61,678 nt of DNA, taken from contig QKIQ01000030.1 in the NCBI GenBank assembly GCA_003249555.1, positions 1 to 61,678 of the forward strand. Reading direction: 5' to 3'. Positions 8,063-16,521 of the stretch are shown piece after piece. How positions within the stretch are numbered: position 1 is the stretch's first letter; each line of letters starts with the position of its first letter. A program made the translations under genes and the position numbers. The notes beneath the pieces were generated by a model that was not told where the DNA came from, did no database searches, and worked only from the letters and a program-made list of their open reading frames with translations. This stretch comes from Clostridia bacterium (GTDB lineage Bacteria; Bacillota; Clostridia; Christensenellales; SZUA-584).

Positions 8063-9196
8063 TTAAACAAGCAGCGAAATAAGCACTGCGCCTGCAATAA
8101 TCGAACCGATTTGTCCGGATACGTTAGCGCCAATAGCGGGCATAAGTATAAAGTTGGTAGGGTCTTCCTTCTGCGCCATCTTGTGAACAATACGTGCAGA
8201 CATCGGGAACGCAGATATTCCAGCTGCGCCGATCATGGGATTGATCTTCTCTTTGAGAAAAAGATTGATGAACTTCGCAAACAGTACACCGCCTGCCGTA
8301 TCGAAAACAAACGCAAGGAAGCCGATAATGAGAATCATGACAGTATTCCATTGCAGGAATGTCTCTGCGGACATCGTGGAACCAATCGTAATGCCAAGCA
8401 GTAAGGTGACGATATTGGCTAGCTCGTTTTGAGCTGATTCTGACAGCCGTTTCAAAACGCCGCATTCGCGAATAAGATTTCCAAACATCAAAGCGCCAAC
8501 GAGAGGAACGCCCTCCGGCGCGACAAAACCCACAACAAGCGTAATAACTATGGGGAATGCGATTAGCACAGGCTTGGATACTGGTGTTTTGATATCAGAA
8601 TCCATGTGGATACGCCGTTCGTTTTTTGTCGTCAGAGCACGAATGACTGGCGGCTGAATGATTGGTACAAGTGCCATATACGAATAAGCCGCAACAGAAA
8701 GCGGTCCCAGGTATTTTTCCGCAAAAAGATTCCCGACGAAAATGGTTGTGGGTCCGTCTGCCGCGCCGATTATACCTACGGCCGCCGCCTCCTGCATTGA
8801 GAAAATGTCGGGGATGATGGCGTTGGCACAAATGGCCAGCATCATGGCAGCAAAAATGCCAAACTGTGCCGCCGCACCGAAAAAGAGCATTACAGGCTGT
8901 TTGAGCAGGGGGGAAAAATCGATCATTGCGCCAATTGCGATAAAAATAAGCAAAGGGAACAGTTCTGTAGCAATACCGGCGTTATAAAGCACCTTTAAAA
9001 AGCCGGTTTCACCAAGTGAATTTTGGATGACTGCCGCAAGCGGTAGATTTGTAAGAATACAGCCAAATCCAATAGGCAAAAGCAGCATCGGTTCGTATTC
9101 TTTTTTTATTGCCAAGATAATAAGAACAAGGCCGATGATGATCATCACAGCTTGCTGCCAGTTGAAACTTGCGAACCCTTTTATTAGTGCTTCCAT
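8063..9196 (-). CDS. Sodium-translocating decarboxylase beta subunit (OadB/GcdB/MmdB family)
   Basis: A 377-aa membrane protein with about 10 hydrophobic segments. Motifs typical of the family are seen: GAMIDFSPLL, the AAAVGIIGAADGPTTIFVG segment that holds the sodium-site aspartate, and a C-terminal ISAFPMSARIVHKMAQKEDP. In the complex this subunit decarboxylates carboxybiotin and pumps sodium outward. The start is ATG 9196, with AAAGGA 6 bases before it; the longer frame to 9280 runs into the promoter and is rejected. A near-consensus promoter lies at 9252-9280. The carboxyltransferase alpha and biotin-carrier subunits are not nearby and must be elsewhere, so substrate (oxaloacetate, methylmalonyl-CoA or glutaconyl-CoA) is undetermined. 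Confidence 0.92.
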   Translation of the reverse strand: MEALIKGFASFNWQQAVMIIIGLVLIILAIKKEYEPMLLLPIGFGCILTNLPLAAVIQNSLGETGFLKVLYNAGIATELFPLLIFIAIGAMIDFSPLLKQPVMLFFGAAAQFGIFAAMMLAICANAIIPDIFSMQEAAAVGIIGAADGPTTIFVGNLFAEKYLGPLSVAAYSYMALVPIIQPPVIRALTTKNERRIHMDSDIKTPVSKPVLIAFPIVITLVVGFVAPEGVPLVGALMFGNLIRECGVLKRLSESAQNELANIVTLLLGITIGSTMSAETFLQWNTVMILIIGFLAFVFDTAGGVLFAKFINLFLKEKINPMIGAAGISAFPMSARIVHKMAQKEDPTNFILMPAIGANVSGQIGSIIAGAVLISLLV

Positions 9197-9251
9197 ATGC
9201 GTCCTTTCATATCTGTGAATTTTGTTATATATTTCTGAATATAACGAGGTC

Positions 9252-9280
9252 ATTATAGATAAAGAGATTTGACGTGTCAA
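9252..9280 (-). promoter_or_regulatory. Sigma-A promoter for the OadB/OadG-like pair
   Basis: On the minus strand, TTGACA (9275-9280) and TATAAT (9252-9257) are separated by exactly 17 bases. Both hexamers are perfect consensus, predicting strong constitutive transcription. Confidence 0.88.
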
Positions 9281-9341
9281 GAAAACAAGATTTAAACGAA
9301 ATGAGCTATTTGTTTAAAATCATCTTTAGCACAAAAATAGA

Positions 9342-9370
9342 TTGACACGACGGAGCAATGGGTATATAGT
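9342..9370 (+). promoter_or_regulatory. Sigma-A promoter of the GntR-ABC operon
   Basis: TTGACA at 9342-9347, a 17-base spacer and TATAGT at 9365-9370, placed 36 bases before the GTG start of the regulator. Confidence 0.85.
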
Positions 9371-9390
9371 TAGTTGCATAAGTAATTAAC
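9369..9390. promoter_or_regulatory. Putative GntR operator overlapping the transcription start
   Basis: GTTAGTT (9369-9375) and AATTAAC (9384-9390) form a 6-of-7 inverted repeat with an 8-base centre. It starts inside the -10 box and covers the expected start point, where a bound repressor would block transcription. Autoregulation by the first gene of the operon is the natural inference. Confidence 0.5.
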
Positions 9391-9405
9391 CATGGAGGTG
9401 ATGAA

Positions 9406-9774
9406 GTGCAGCTGGATATGCACAGCGACGTACCGATATTTATTCAAATTTCCGAGCAATTGGAAGATGCAATTCTTACGGGCGCGCTTAATGAAGATAT
9501 GCAGGCACCGTCCACAACGGAAATATCTGTAAGCTTTAAGATCAACCCGGCCACAGCACTCAAGGGAATCACAATGCTGACGGAGGACGGTATTCTTTAC
9601 AAAAAAAGAGGACTCGGCATGTTTGTTGCGAAAGGAGCAAGAGAAATGATACTTATAAAGAGAAAACATCAATTCATGGAGAAGTTTGTTATTCCGCTTT
9701 TATCAGAAGCAGAAAAGCTCTCGATTTCGATGGAGGAAATAAATGATATGTTAAAGAGAGGTCATAAAAAATGA
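9406..9774 (+). CDS. GntR-family regulator, YtrA subfamily
   Basis: A 122-aa repressor with an N-terminal winged helix (about residues 10-75: PIFIQISEQLEDAILTGAL ... ATALKGITMLTEDGILYKKRGLGMFV) and a short C-terminal helical dimerisation part instead of a ligand domain. That layout and length mark the YtrA subfamily, which usually controls the ABC genes in its own operon and responds to cell-wall antibiotics. The start is GTG 9406, with GGAGGTG about 6 bases upstream. The next gene begins within its last codon (ATGA at 9771-9774). A strong promoter and an inverted repeat lie directly upstream. Confidence 0.93.
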   Translation: MQLDMHSDVPIFIQISEQLEDAILTGALNEDMQAPSTTEISVSFKINPATALKGITMLTEDGILYKKRGLGMFVAKGAREMILIKRKHQFMEKFVIPLLSEAEKLSISMEEINDMLKRGHKK

Positions 9775-10622
9775 GCTTGATTGAAGTCAAAAATGTGACG
9801 AAATGTTTTGGAAACACAACAGCTCTCAAGAATGTAACGCTGACATTTGAATCAAACAAAATATACGGGCTGCTTGGCCGGAACGGGGCAGGTAAATCGA
9901 CTTTACTGAGCCTGATTACCAACAAAAACTTCCCGACTTATGGGCAGGTCTTGATAGACGGTCAGCCGGTGAAGGAAAATGACGCCGTATTGAAAAAGGT
10001 TTATTGCATGACGGAACAGTCTTTATATCCTGATTCCATGACTGTGAAAGAAGTTTTAAAATGGACAAAAGATTTTTACCCTGAAACAGACTGCGAATAT
10101 GCGCTTGCACTTGCGGATAAATTTGCGCTGAACATAAAGAAAAAAATAAAAACGCTTTCCACGGGTTATAGTTCCATTTATAAGATTATCGTTGCGCTTT
10201 CCTGCAATGCCCCGATACTGCTGCTAGATGAACCTGTGTTAGGTCTTGATGCAAATTATAGAGACGTGTTTTACCGTGAAATTCTTGATAATTACAGCAA
10301 AAAACCAAAGACGATCGTGATATCTACTCACTTAATTGAAGAGGCGGCAGGGATCATTGAAAATGTTGCCATTATAAAAAACGGTGAAATCATAATGGAT
10401 GATTCAGCGTATAATGCGCTGAACGCGGGAGTGACGGTCACGGGTCCTGTTAGTGTTGTGGATAGTTTTATTAAGGGAAGAAAAGTGCTTGGCTCAGATA
10501 ACCTTGGAGGTATGAAAAGCGCTTATCTGCTTGACAAATTAGACGGCGTTTCACTTGTGCAGGGCATTGAGGTATCGCGTCTTAATCTGCAGAGTCTGTT
10601 TATTCATTTGACAAATTCTTAA
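9771..10622 (+). CDS. ABC transporter ATP-binding protein (YtrB/BcrA-like)
   Basis: A 283-aa ABC ATPase. Walker A GRNGAGKST is at 36-44, Walker B with LLLDEPVLGLD near 148-158, and the H-loop in STHLIEEA near 188. The signature is LSTGY rather than LSGGQ, a variation seen in this YtrB-like branch. A C-terminal extension of about 60 residues follows the nucleotide-binding fold. Translation couples to the regulator by an ATGA overlap, and the permease follows after 15 bases. A role in export of, or resistance to, a membrane-active compound is likely from family precedent; the substrate is unknown. Confidence 0.92.
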   Translation: MSLIEVKNVTKCFGNTTALKNVTLTFESNKIYGLLGRNGAGKSTLLSLITNKNFPTYGQVLIDGQPVKENDAVLKKVYCMTEQSLYPDSMTVKEVLKWTKDFYPETDCEYALALADKFALNIKKKIKTLSTGYSSIYKIIVALSCNAPILLLDEPVLGLDANYRDVFYREILDNYSKKPKTIVISTHLIEEAAGIIENVAIIKNGEIIMDDSAYNALNAGVTVTGPVSVVDSFIKGRKVLGSDNLGGMKSAYLLDKLDGVSLVQGIEVSRLNLQSLFIHLTNS

Positions 10623-10637
10623 CAGGAGGGAAAAGAA

Positions 10638-11375
10638 ATGAGATTAGAACCAGCGTTAAGGTATCAGTTGAGCAGTATGAAATGGCCGGTTATTATTTTC
10701 TATATAGTGATTTATACGCTAATTATATTGATAGCTGCGCCGCAGATACTATGGATGAGAGACGGAGCGGTTGGATCTATTGGCGGCATGGATTTAACGA
10801 CAATGATTTTTCTGTTTGTGGTGGGGCTGAATTCGTTTAAATCGGCATTCCATATGTTTTCTGCTAATGGTATTTCCAGAAAAACGATGTTTGTGAGCTT
10901 GGTAGTGGCATCAGGAATTTTATGTGCGGGGATGGCTCTGATAGACAGCATAAACGATATTGTATTTAATCAGTTTTTGGAATATCAAAACCTGACGGAG
11001 CGGCTGTTTGTAGCAAGATACAGCGGCGCAGACTTCATGCTTTTTGGTGAAGGATTCCTGTGGAAGTTCTTTACTTACTCGGTCAGTTTGATATTTGGTT
11101 ATTTTATATCAACAGCGTATTATCGCATGAACAAACCTCTCAAGCTTATTGTATCGGTCGGCGTGCCTGCGTTTTTGCTGATCATACTGCCCCTTGCTGA
11201 TACAATGCTGTTTTCAGGAGAGATATCTAAAGCAATTGGAACGTTCATCTCGTTTTGCTTGGGTCTTTCAACCGGCAGCCCGTATGTGGCGATCGCATCG
11301 GATGTCGTGTTCTATGCCATATTCGCAACACTTGGCTTTCTGCTGATGCGTCGCGCTACTGTGAAGCTTTCGTAA
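10638..11375 (+). CDS. ABC transporter permease
   Basis: A 245-aa membrane protein with about six hydrophobic segments (near residues 16-36, 53-70, 84-104, 140-160, 170-190 and 215-240) and no soluble domain. It has an AGGAGG about 8 bases before its ATG and is the third gene of the GntR-ABC operon, so it is the membrane partner of the preceding ATPase. No family-specific motif was recognised, as is usual for these divergent permeases. The stop is 2 bases from the stop of the converging GGDEF gene, and no terminator hairpin separates them. Confidence 0.85.
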   Translation: MRLEPALRYQLSSMKWPVIIFYIVIYTLIILIAAPQILWMRDGAVGSIGGMDLTTMIFLFVVGLNSFKSAFHMFSANGISRKTMFVSLVVASGILCAGMALIDSINDIVFNQFLEYQNLTERLFVARYSGADFMLFGEGFLWKFFTYSVSLIFGYFISTAYYRMNKPLKLIVSVGVPAFLLIILPLADTMLFSGEISKAIGTFISFCLGLSTGSPYVAIASDVVFYAIFATLGFLLMRRATVKLS

Positions 11376-11377
11376 AG

Positions 11378-12544
11378 CTAGGCGATTCTGACACAATTGC
11401 GGCCGTCATTTTTGGCCATATAAAGCGCATTGTCAACCAGCGTATACTGTTCAGTCAGCAAGGCGTCTGCGTCTTTGCATAGCCGCGAAACGCCTATGCT
11501 GACTGTAATGTTTAATGAATGATTCTCAACGATAAATGTTTGCGATGAAATAGCCAGCAAAAGCTTGTTTGCAACGGCCACAGCATCTTCCATGGATGTT
11601 TGCGGCAAAAGTATAATAAATTCCTCACCGCCAAAACGGCAAAGCGTGTCATAAATGCGGATGTTTTGTGAAAGCAGATTTCCAATCTGTATGAGCAGTT
11701 TGTCGCCAACCGGATGACCATGCCGATCGTTAATCCTTTTAAAATAATCGATATCCAGCATAATCAAACACGATTCAAAATCTTTTCGGCACATCAAAGC
11801 TGTTTCTTTCCGAACAATATTTTCGAAATAGCGCCTATTGGGCAAAGATGTGAGAGAATCATAGTAAGCCATTTGATGAAGCTCATGATTGGCTTTTTCA
11901 AGCTGTTCCTGCTGGCTCAGTATTTGCTTTTTTTGCAGTATGTCCGTACGGTTATAGTGCCACATAATAACAGATAAACTCATGCTGACAATTGTCATTG
12001 TCAGCGCATTTGTGAGATTTAGCAGTTGATAGGAGACTGTTGGTGCCATTGGTGAAACAAAGCAACAAAACGCTAAAAAAGCGAAAATAAAAAGCAAAAT
12101 CGAATGAAACGGATGCATTAAATATACTGTTCCAAGTATGAGGCAGGCCATTACATATGTTGTTATGTTGCCGGTGATAACCTGATCGTTTGCGGAAATG
12201 TAAATGCTGTATGCGATAAAAACGACAAAGCTCAAATATGGAACAACACGAGAGAATAACTTTTGTATGTCAACACGCAATAAATATCGCAGCAAAAGAA
12301 TCATTATGGACATAAAAACAAACAATATAATATTGCACCACAAGAGCCGCATTTTCCATACCATGTTTTGCGTCGGGAAAAAACTAAATACAACAACAAC
12401 AATTGCAATTAGAATAATTCCGTATTTATAAGCTTTATAAGCCCTGTTGATATTCATGCGCGTATAATCCTGATGCAAATATGACATATCATGACGAGCA
12501 TTGTGAAAAATTGTTTGAATTTTTTGGAGCATATGTTCTATCAT
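11378..12544 (-). CDS. Membrane-bound GGDEF diguanylate cyclase
   Basis: A 388-aa protein. Residues about 30-205 hold roughly six membrane segments; a short coiled linker (QQEQLEKANHELHQM) leads to a GGDEF domain (about 220-388) that makes cyclic di-GMP from two GTP. The active-site loop is GGEEF, an active variant, and an RIYD inhibitory site stands exactly five residues before it, so product inhibition should operate. MLDIDYFKRINDRHGHPVGD supplies the metal site. No PAS or CHASE-like sensor is visible; the membrane part may sense directly. The start is uncertain: ATG 12544 has no good ribosome binding site. No partner gene adjoins it. Confidence 0.9.
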   Translation of the reverse strand: MIEHMLQKIQTIFHNARHDMSYLHQDYTRMNINRAYKAYKYGIILIAIVVVVFSFFPTQNMVWKMRLLWCNIILFVFMSIMILLLRYLLRVDIQKLFSRVVPYLSFVVFIAYSIYISANDQVITGNITTYVMACLILGTVYLMHPFHSILLFIFAFLAFCCFVSPMAPTVSYQLLNLTNALTMTIVSMSLSVIMWHYNRTDILQKKQILSQQEQLEKANHELHQMAYYDSLTSLPNRRYFENIVRKETALMCRKDFESCLIMLDIDYFKRINDRHGHPVGDKLLIQIGNLLSQNIRIYDTLCRFGGEEFIILLPQTSMEDAVAVANKLLLAISSQTFIVENHSLNITVSIGVSRLCKDADALLTEQYTLVDNALYMAKNDGRNCVRIA

Positions 12545-12679
12545 CCATTGAATTATATATTTGACTTTATGTATTAATAATTCTTCATATCGGTTGAAAA
12601 TTCCTGCAATTGACTACAAATGAATAAAATAATATCACCATGCTTAAAAAAGCAGATAAAAACGTCAAAAGGCAAAATG

Positions 12680-12708
12680 TTGACGCGTATGAGCCAATGG
12701 TTTATGCT
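12680..12708 (+). promoter_or_regulatory. Promoter of the copZ-copA operon
   Basis: TTGACG at 12680-12685 and TATGCT at 12703-12708 with a 17-base spacer. No recognisable CopY box (TACANNTGTA) or CsoR palindrome was seen around it, so the copper regulator is not readable here. Confidence 0.6.
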
Positions 12709-12756
12709 CAAAATAAGAATTTATGAATAAAATTTTAATTACTGGAGGATAAAACT

Positions 12757-12966
12757 ATGATCAGCCGGTATCGCGTGATGGGCATGGGATGTGAAGCCTG
12801 TGTTAAAAGAATAGAAAAAGCTGTATTTGCACTTGAAGGTGTCGAGCGTGCTTTGGTTGACTTAAGCTCAGAAACGCTGACTGTTGAATATGATGAAAGC
12901 AAAGTCAGCTTTGAAACGCTCAAAAACGCCGTGGATGATGCAGGTTACGTCTTAGAGGAGATTTAA
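12757..12966 (+). CDS. copZ: Heavy-metal-associated copper chaperone (CopZ-like)
   Basis: A 69-aa single-domain protein with a ferredoxin-like HMA fold. The metal motif is GMGCEACV, with C12 and C15 as the Cu(I) ligands; the rest (ALEGVERALVDLSSETLTVEYDE, DDAGY) follows the family pattern. It carries Cu(I) in the cytoplasm and hands it to CopA. The stop overlaps the next start by one base (TAATG at 12964-12968), so the chaperone and the ATPase are made together. The start has TGGAGGA about 9 bases upstream. Metal specificity for copper is inferred from the partner gene. Confidence 0.9.
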   Translation: MISRYRVMGMGCEACVKRIEKAVFALEGVERALVDLSSETLTVEYDESKVSFETLKNAVDDAGYVLEEI

Positions 12967-15467
12967 TGGCTAATACAAACGAAAGTCGCCGTGTGGTTGA
13001 GCAGAGTTTTCAGGTGACAGGCATGACATGCGCGGTATGCGCCGGTCATGTGCAAAAAGCCACGGCAAAAATGCAAGGCGTATTGCAAAGCGATGTCAAT
13101 CTCGCCACTGAAAAGCTCACGGTAAAATATGATGCGGATTTGGTCGATTTTGAGAAGCTCAAGAAGACAGTGAAAGACGCTGGATACGAAATTGTTGAGC
13201 CTCCGTCTAAAACGCTGCGAGCCGAACTTGTTGTAGAAGGAATGACATGTGCGGCGTGCAGTGCGGCTGTTGAGCGTTCTGTTAAAAGGCTGGACGGTGT
13301 TAAAGAAGCGTCGGTAAACCTTGCGACAAACCGAATAATACTGGACTATGAACAGACAATGGTCAAGCTTTCGGAAATTAAGGCGGCCATCGAAAAGGCT
13401 GGATATACGTCTAGGGATATTGAACAAACAGCAGAACCGGATAAAGAGAGTAAACGGCGTGCAAGAGAGTTGAAAACCATGCGCATCCGCCTTGTTGTGG
13501 CTCTCATTTTCGCTGCGCCCATATTTTATATCGCAATGTCGCATATGCTGGGCATTGATTTGCCAATCCCTATGTTTATGAGCGCGCATATGAATCCACA
13601 GATTTTTGCGCTAGTGCAGTTTATTATGACTATACCCGTAATTGCGGCGGGAAACCGCTTTTTTCGCAACGGTTTTCGGACACTATTTAAGGGTGCGCCG
13701 AATATGGATACGCTTGTCGCGGTGGGAACGGGAAGCGCGTTTCTCTACAGCACCTATGCAATGGTCCGAATGTTTATGGGTGAAGCAGATTTTATACATA
13801 TGCTTTATTTTGAATCAGCCGCCGTTGTGATATCGCTTGTTATGCTTGGCAAATACATGGAAGCGGTCAGCAAAGGACGCACATCAGAAGCGATCAAAAA
13901 GCTGATGAAGCTTCGCCCCAAAACGGCGATCATACTGAAAAACGGTGCCGAGATTGAGGTGCCCCTTGATGAGGTTTTGGTCGGCGATATTGTGATTGTG
14001 AAGCCAGGCGCAGTCGTTCCTGTGGATGGCGATGTGGCGGAGGGAATTTCTTCTGTAAACGAGTCAATGCTTACGGGTGAAAGCCTGCCTGTTGAAAAGC
14101 AAGAAGGGAGCGCTGTAACCGGCGGCAGCATAAACGGAGAAGGATTGCTGAAGCTGCGTGTCTCGCGTGTGGGTGAAGACACAGCGCTGTCGAAGATCAT
14201 TAAGCTCGTGGAAGACGCCCAAAGCAAAAAAGCGCCTATAGCGAAACTAGCGGATGTGATATCCGGTTATTTTGTACAGACAGTCATCGGTATCGCCATT
14301 GTGGCTGCAGCGGCTTGGGCTATTGCAGGAAAGGATTTTCAGTTTGTTCTTAATATATTTGTGACAGTGCTCGTCATCGCGTGCCCGTGCGCTTTGGGAC
14401 TTGCCACTCCCACAGCGATAATGGTGGGTACCGGAAAGGGCGCTGAGCTGGGCATACTCATAAAGGGCGGTGAGGCGCTGGAAACAACGCATACCGTTAA
14501 TGCGGTTGTGCTTGACAAAACGGGCACAATTACAGAAGGAAAGCCGGTGCTCACAGATATAAGAATCTACGGTGAAACTGATGAAACAGAGGTGTTGATG
14601 CTGTGTGCAGCGGCCGAGCGCGGGTCTGAGCATCCGATTGCGCGCGCGATTGTGAACTATGCAGAGGAGAATTCTATTTCCTTGCCGGAACCGCAGTCTT
14701 TTATGGCAGTGGCCGGACGCGGAATAGATGCTGTTGTTGAAGGAAAACGCGTGCTGACAGGAAACATTAAGCTGATGATAGATAACGGCGTCGAGTTATC
14801 AGCTTCCCGAAATGATACAAAGCTGTTGTCTGTTCAGGGACGCACATTGATGTATGTGGCGGTTGACGGGCAATTGACGGGCCTTATGGCGGCAGCCGAC
14901 ACACTGAAGCCATCAAGCAGGCAAGCTGTTCAGACTCTCAAATCACTTGGGACATCGGTCTATATGATCACCGGCGATAACGAAAGCACGGCACAAGCAA
15001 TAGCCAAAGAAGTGGGGATTGAAAACGTACTGGCCAATGTACTGCCTGGAGATAAAGCGGGAGAAGTAATCAAGCTTCAGCAACAGGGTAAAAAGGTGGC
15101 AATGGTGGGAGACGGCATCAACGACGCGCCTGCGCTTGTTCAGGCAGACGTAGGCATGGCAATCGGAACGGGAACGGATGTGGCTGTGGAGTCTGCCGAT
15201 GTGGTGCTCATGCGTGGCGATTTGAATGAGGTTGGGGTGTCTATAGCGCTCAGCCGCGCTACAATGCGCATCATCAGACAAAATCTTTTCTGGGCGTTTA
15301 TCTATAACATCGTTGGCATACCGCTCGCCGCCGGCTTATTTTATGCTTTTGGCGGTCCTGCCTTTAATCCTGTGTATGCGGGTGCGGCAATGGCATTAAG
15401 CTCTGTATCCGTGGTATCAAACGCGCTGCGTCTTAAGCGCTTTAGAGTAAAGAAAAGCAGCAAGTAA
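12966..15467 (+). CDS. copA: Copper-exporting P1B-type ATPase
   Basis: An 833-aa P-type ATPase that expels Cu(I). Two N-terminal HMA domains carry C22/C25 (GMTCAVC) and C95/C98 (GMTCAAC). The transmembrane CPC motif is at C473-C475 within IACPCALGLATPT; the phosphorylated aspartate is D517 in DKTGT. SEHPIA, TGDN and GDGINDAP complete the nucleotide and hinge motifs. The membrane-part residues YN and MxxxS of Cu-type pumps appear near the C-terminus (FIYNIVGIP; MALSSVSVVSNALRL). All key residues are intact. It is encoded with a CopZ chaperone by a one-base overlap; a MerR-type gene follows but has its own promoter. Confidence 0.96.
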   Translation: MANTNESRRVVEQSFQVTGMTCAVCAGHVQKATAKMQGVLQSDVNLATEKLTVKYDADLVDFEKLKKTVKDAGYEIVEPPSKTLRAELVVEGMTCAACSAAVERSVKRLDGVKEASVNLATNRIILDYEQTMVKLSEIKAAIEKAGYTSRDIEQTAEPDKESKRRARELKTMRIRLVVALIFAAPIFYIAMSHMLGIDLPIPMFMSAHMNPQIFALVQFIMTIPVIAAGNRFFRNGFRTLFKGAPNMDTLVAVGTGSAFLYSTYAMVRMFMGEADFIHMLYFESAAVVISLVMLGKYMEAVSKGRTSEAIKKLMKLRPKTAIILKNGAEIEVPLDEVLVGDIVIVKPGAVVPVDGDVAEGISSVNESMLTGESLPVEKQEGSAVTGGSINGEGLLKLRVSRVGEDTALSKIIKLVEDAQSKKAPIAKLADVISGYFVQTVIGIAIVAAAAWAIAGKDFQFVLNIFVTVLVIACPCALGLATPTAIMVGTGKGAELGILIKGGEALETTHTVNAVVLDKTGTITEGKPVLTDIRIYGETDETEVLMLCAAAERGSEHPIARAIVNYAEENSISLPEPQSFMAVAGRGIDAVVEGKRVLTGNIKLMIDNGVELSASRNDTKLLSVQGRTLMYVAVDGQLTGLMAAADTLKPSSRQAVQTLKSLGTSVYMITGDNESTAQAIAKEVGIENVLANVLPGDKAGEVIKLQQQGKKVAMVGDGINDAPALVQADVGMAIGTGTDVAVESADVVLMRGDLNEVGVSIALSRATMRIIRQNLFWAFIYNIVGIPLAAGLFYAFGGPAFNPVYAGAAMALSSVSVVSNALRLKRFRVKKSSK

Positions 15468-15624
15468 CCATTTTTTGCATGGGCAAACCGATGCCTGAAC
15501 ATGAAAAAACAGTCCATTGTGTCTTTCTGAGAATCGCGGGAAAATCTGAAAAAATAAGACAGATGCTTTGCTGTTGCGAAGCATGACAATTGATAAACTT
15601 GTGAAAAAACTTCAATTTGAGCAC

Positions 15625-15655
15625 TTGACTTTTACGTTGCGTCAACGTTTACGAT
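15625..15655 (+). promoter_or_regulatory. MerR-type promoter with 19-bp spacer and operator dyad
   Basis: TTGACT at 15625-15630 and TACGAT at 15650-15655 are spaced by 19 bases, the overlong spacer that MerR regulators untwist. A perfect dyad, ACGTTG-cgt-CAACGT, fills 15634-15648, centred in the spacer. This is the expected autoregulated operator of the regulator encoded 24 bases downstream. Confidence 0.85.
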
Positions 15656-15679
15656 AGAACCAAGAGGGGAGGGAAGCAC

Positions 15680-16444
15680 ATGGAATATACGATCAGCGCA
15701 CTTGCCAAGCTTGCGGGCGTGAGTACGCGCACACTCCGGTATTATGATGAGATCGGCCTTTTGAATCCGAAATGCGTGACTGATTCGGGATATCGTATGT
15801 ACGACACCAAAGAGGTCGATACGCTGCAGCAGATTCTTTTTTACCGTGAGATGGGCGTGAGCCTTAAAGATATAAAAAGCATGATGACAGCACCTGCATT
15901 TAGACGCCTAGAGGCGCTGGAGACGCATCTTGCGGTGCTGATTAAAAAACGCAGACAGATCAAAGACATGATAACCAATGTGCAAAAAACGATTTCCTCT
16001 GAGAAAGGAGAAATAACGATGACGGACGAAGAAAAGTTTGAAGGCCTCAAAGAGAAAATGATTGGGGAAAATGAAGAGAAATTTGGTGAAGAGGCGCGGT
16101 CGCTATACGGCAGCGAATCAATCGACGCTGCCAACGCGAAGCTAAGGAGCATGACGCAGGAGCAGTTTAAGCTTATGCAAACTTTAGGAGAAGAAATAAA
16201 CGATACACTCAAAGCGGCTTTACAGACGGAAGACCCCGGCGGAGAACTTGCTCAAAAAGCGTGCGGTTTGCATAAACAGTGGCTGATGTGCACATGGGAA
16301 AAATACAGTCCGCAGGCACATAAAGGTCTTTCGCAGTTGTATGTGTGCGACCCGCGATTTACTGCGTATTATGAAAAAAACGGTCAAGGATGCACCGAGT
16401 TCTTGCGTGATGCGATTCACATATTTTGCAATGATGCAGAATAA
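15680..16444 (+). CDS. MerR-family regulator with TipAS domain
   Basis: A 254-aa regulator. An N-terminal MerR helix-turn-helix (residues about 1-70, with STRTLRYYDEIGLL and SGYRMYD) is followed by a long coiled-coil dimerisation helix (about 75-115) and a C-terminal TipAS-like domain (about 120-254) with the usual MIGENEEKFGEEARSLYG opening and a W-rich helix pair. TipAS domains bind thiopeptides and other hydrophobic drugs and activate efflux genes. It lies 212 bases after copA and reads from its own 19-bp-spacer promoter, so it need not be a copper regulator; TipA-like members are drug sensors. Targets beyond its own promoter are not visible here. Confidence 0.92.
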   Translation: MEYTISALAKLAGVSTRTLRYYDEIGLLNPKCVTDSGYRMYDTKEVDTLQQILFYREMGVSLKDIKSMMTAPAFRRLEALETHLAVLIKKRRQIKDMITNVQKTISSEKGEITMTDEEKFEGLKEKMIGENEEKFGEEARSLYGSESIDAANAKLRSMTQEQFKLMQTLGEEINDTLKAALQTEDPGGELAQKACGLHKQWLMCTWEKYSPQAHKGLSQLYVCDPRFTAYYEKNGQGCTEFLRDAIHIFCNDAE

Positions 16445-16493
16445 CCGAATAATTGCGTACTAAAAAAAGATTATATTTTTAGCTTTTTTGCGT

Positions 16494-16521
16494 AGCTGTG
16501 CAAAGGCACAGCTGTTTTTTT
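16494..16521 (+). terminator. Terminator of the MerR/TipA-like gene
   Basis: AGCTGTGC (16494-16501) pairs perfectly with GCACAGCT (16506-16513) around an AAAG loop, followed by GTTTTTTTG. A strong intrinsic terminator. Confidence 0.88.

Noticed and set aside
15563..15584. Hairpin ATGCTTTGC / GCGAAGCAT after copA
   Set aside because: No T-tract on either side and a normal-looking spacer before the MerR promoter; insufficient support to call a terminator.
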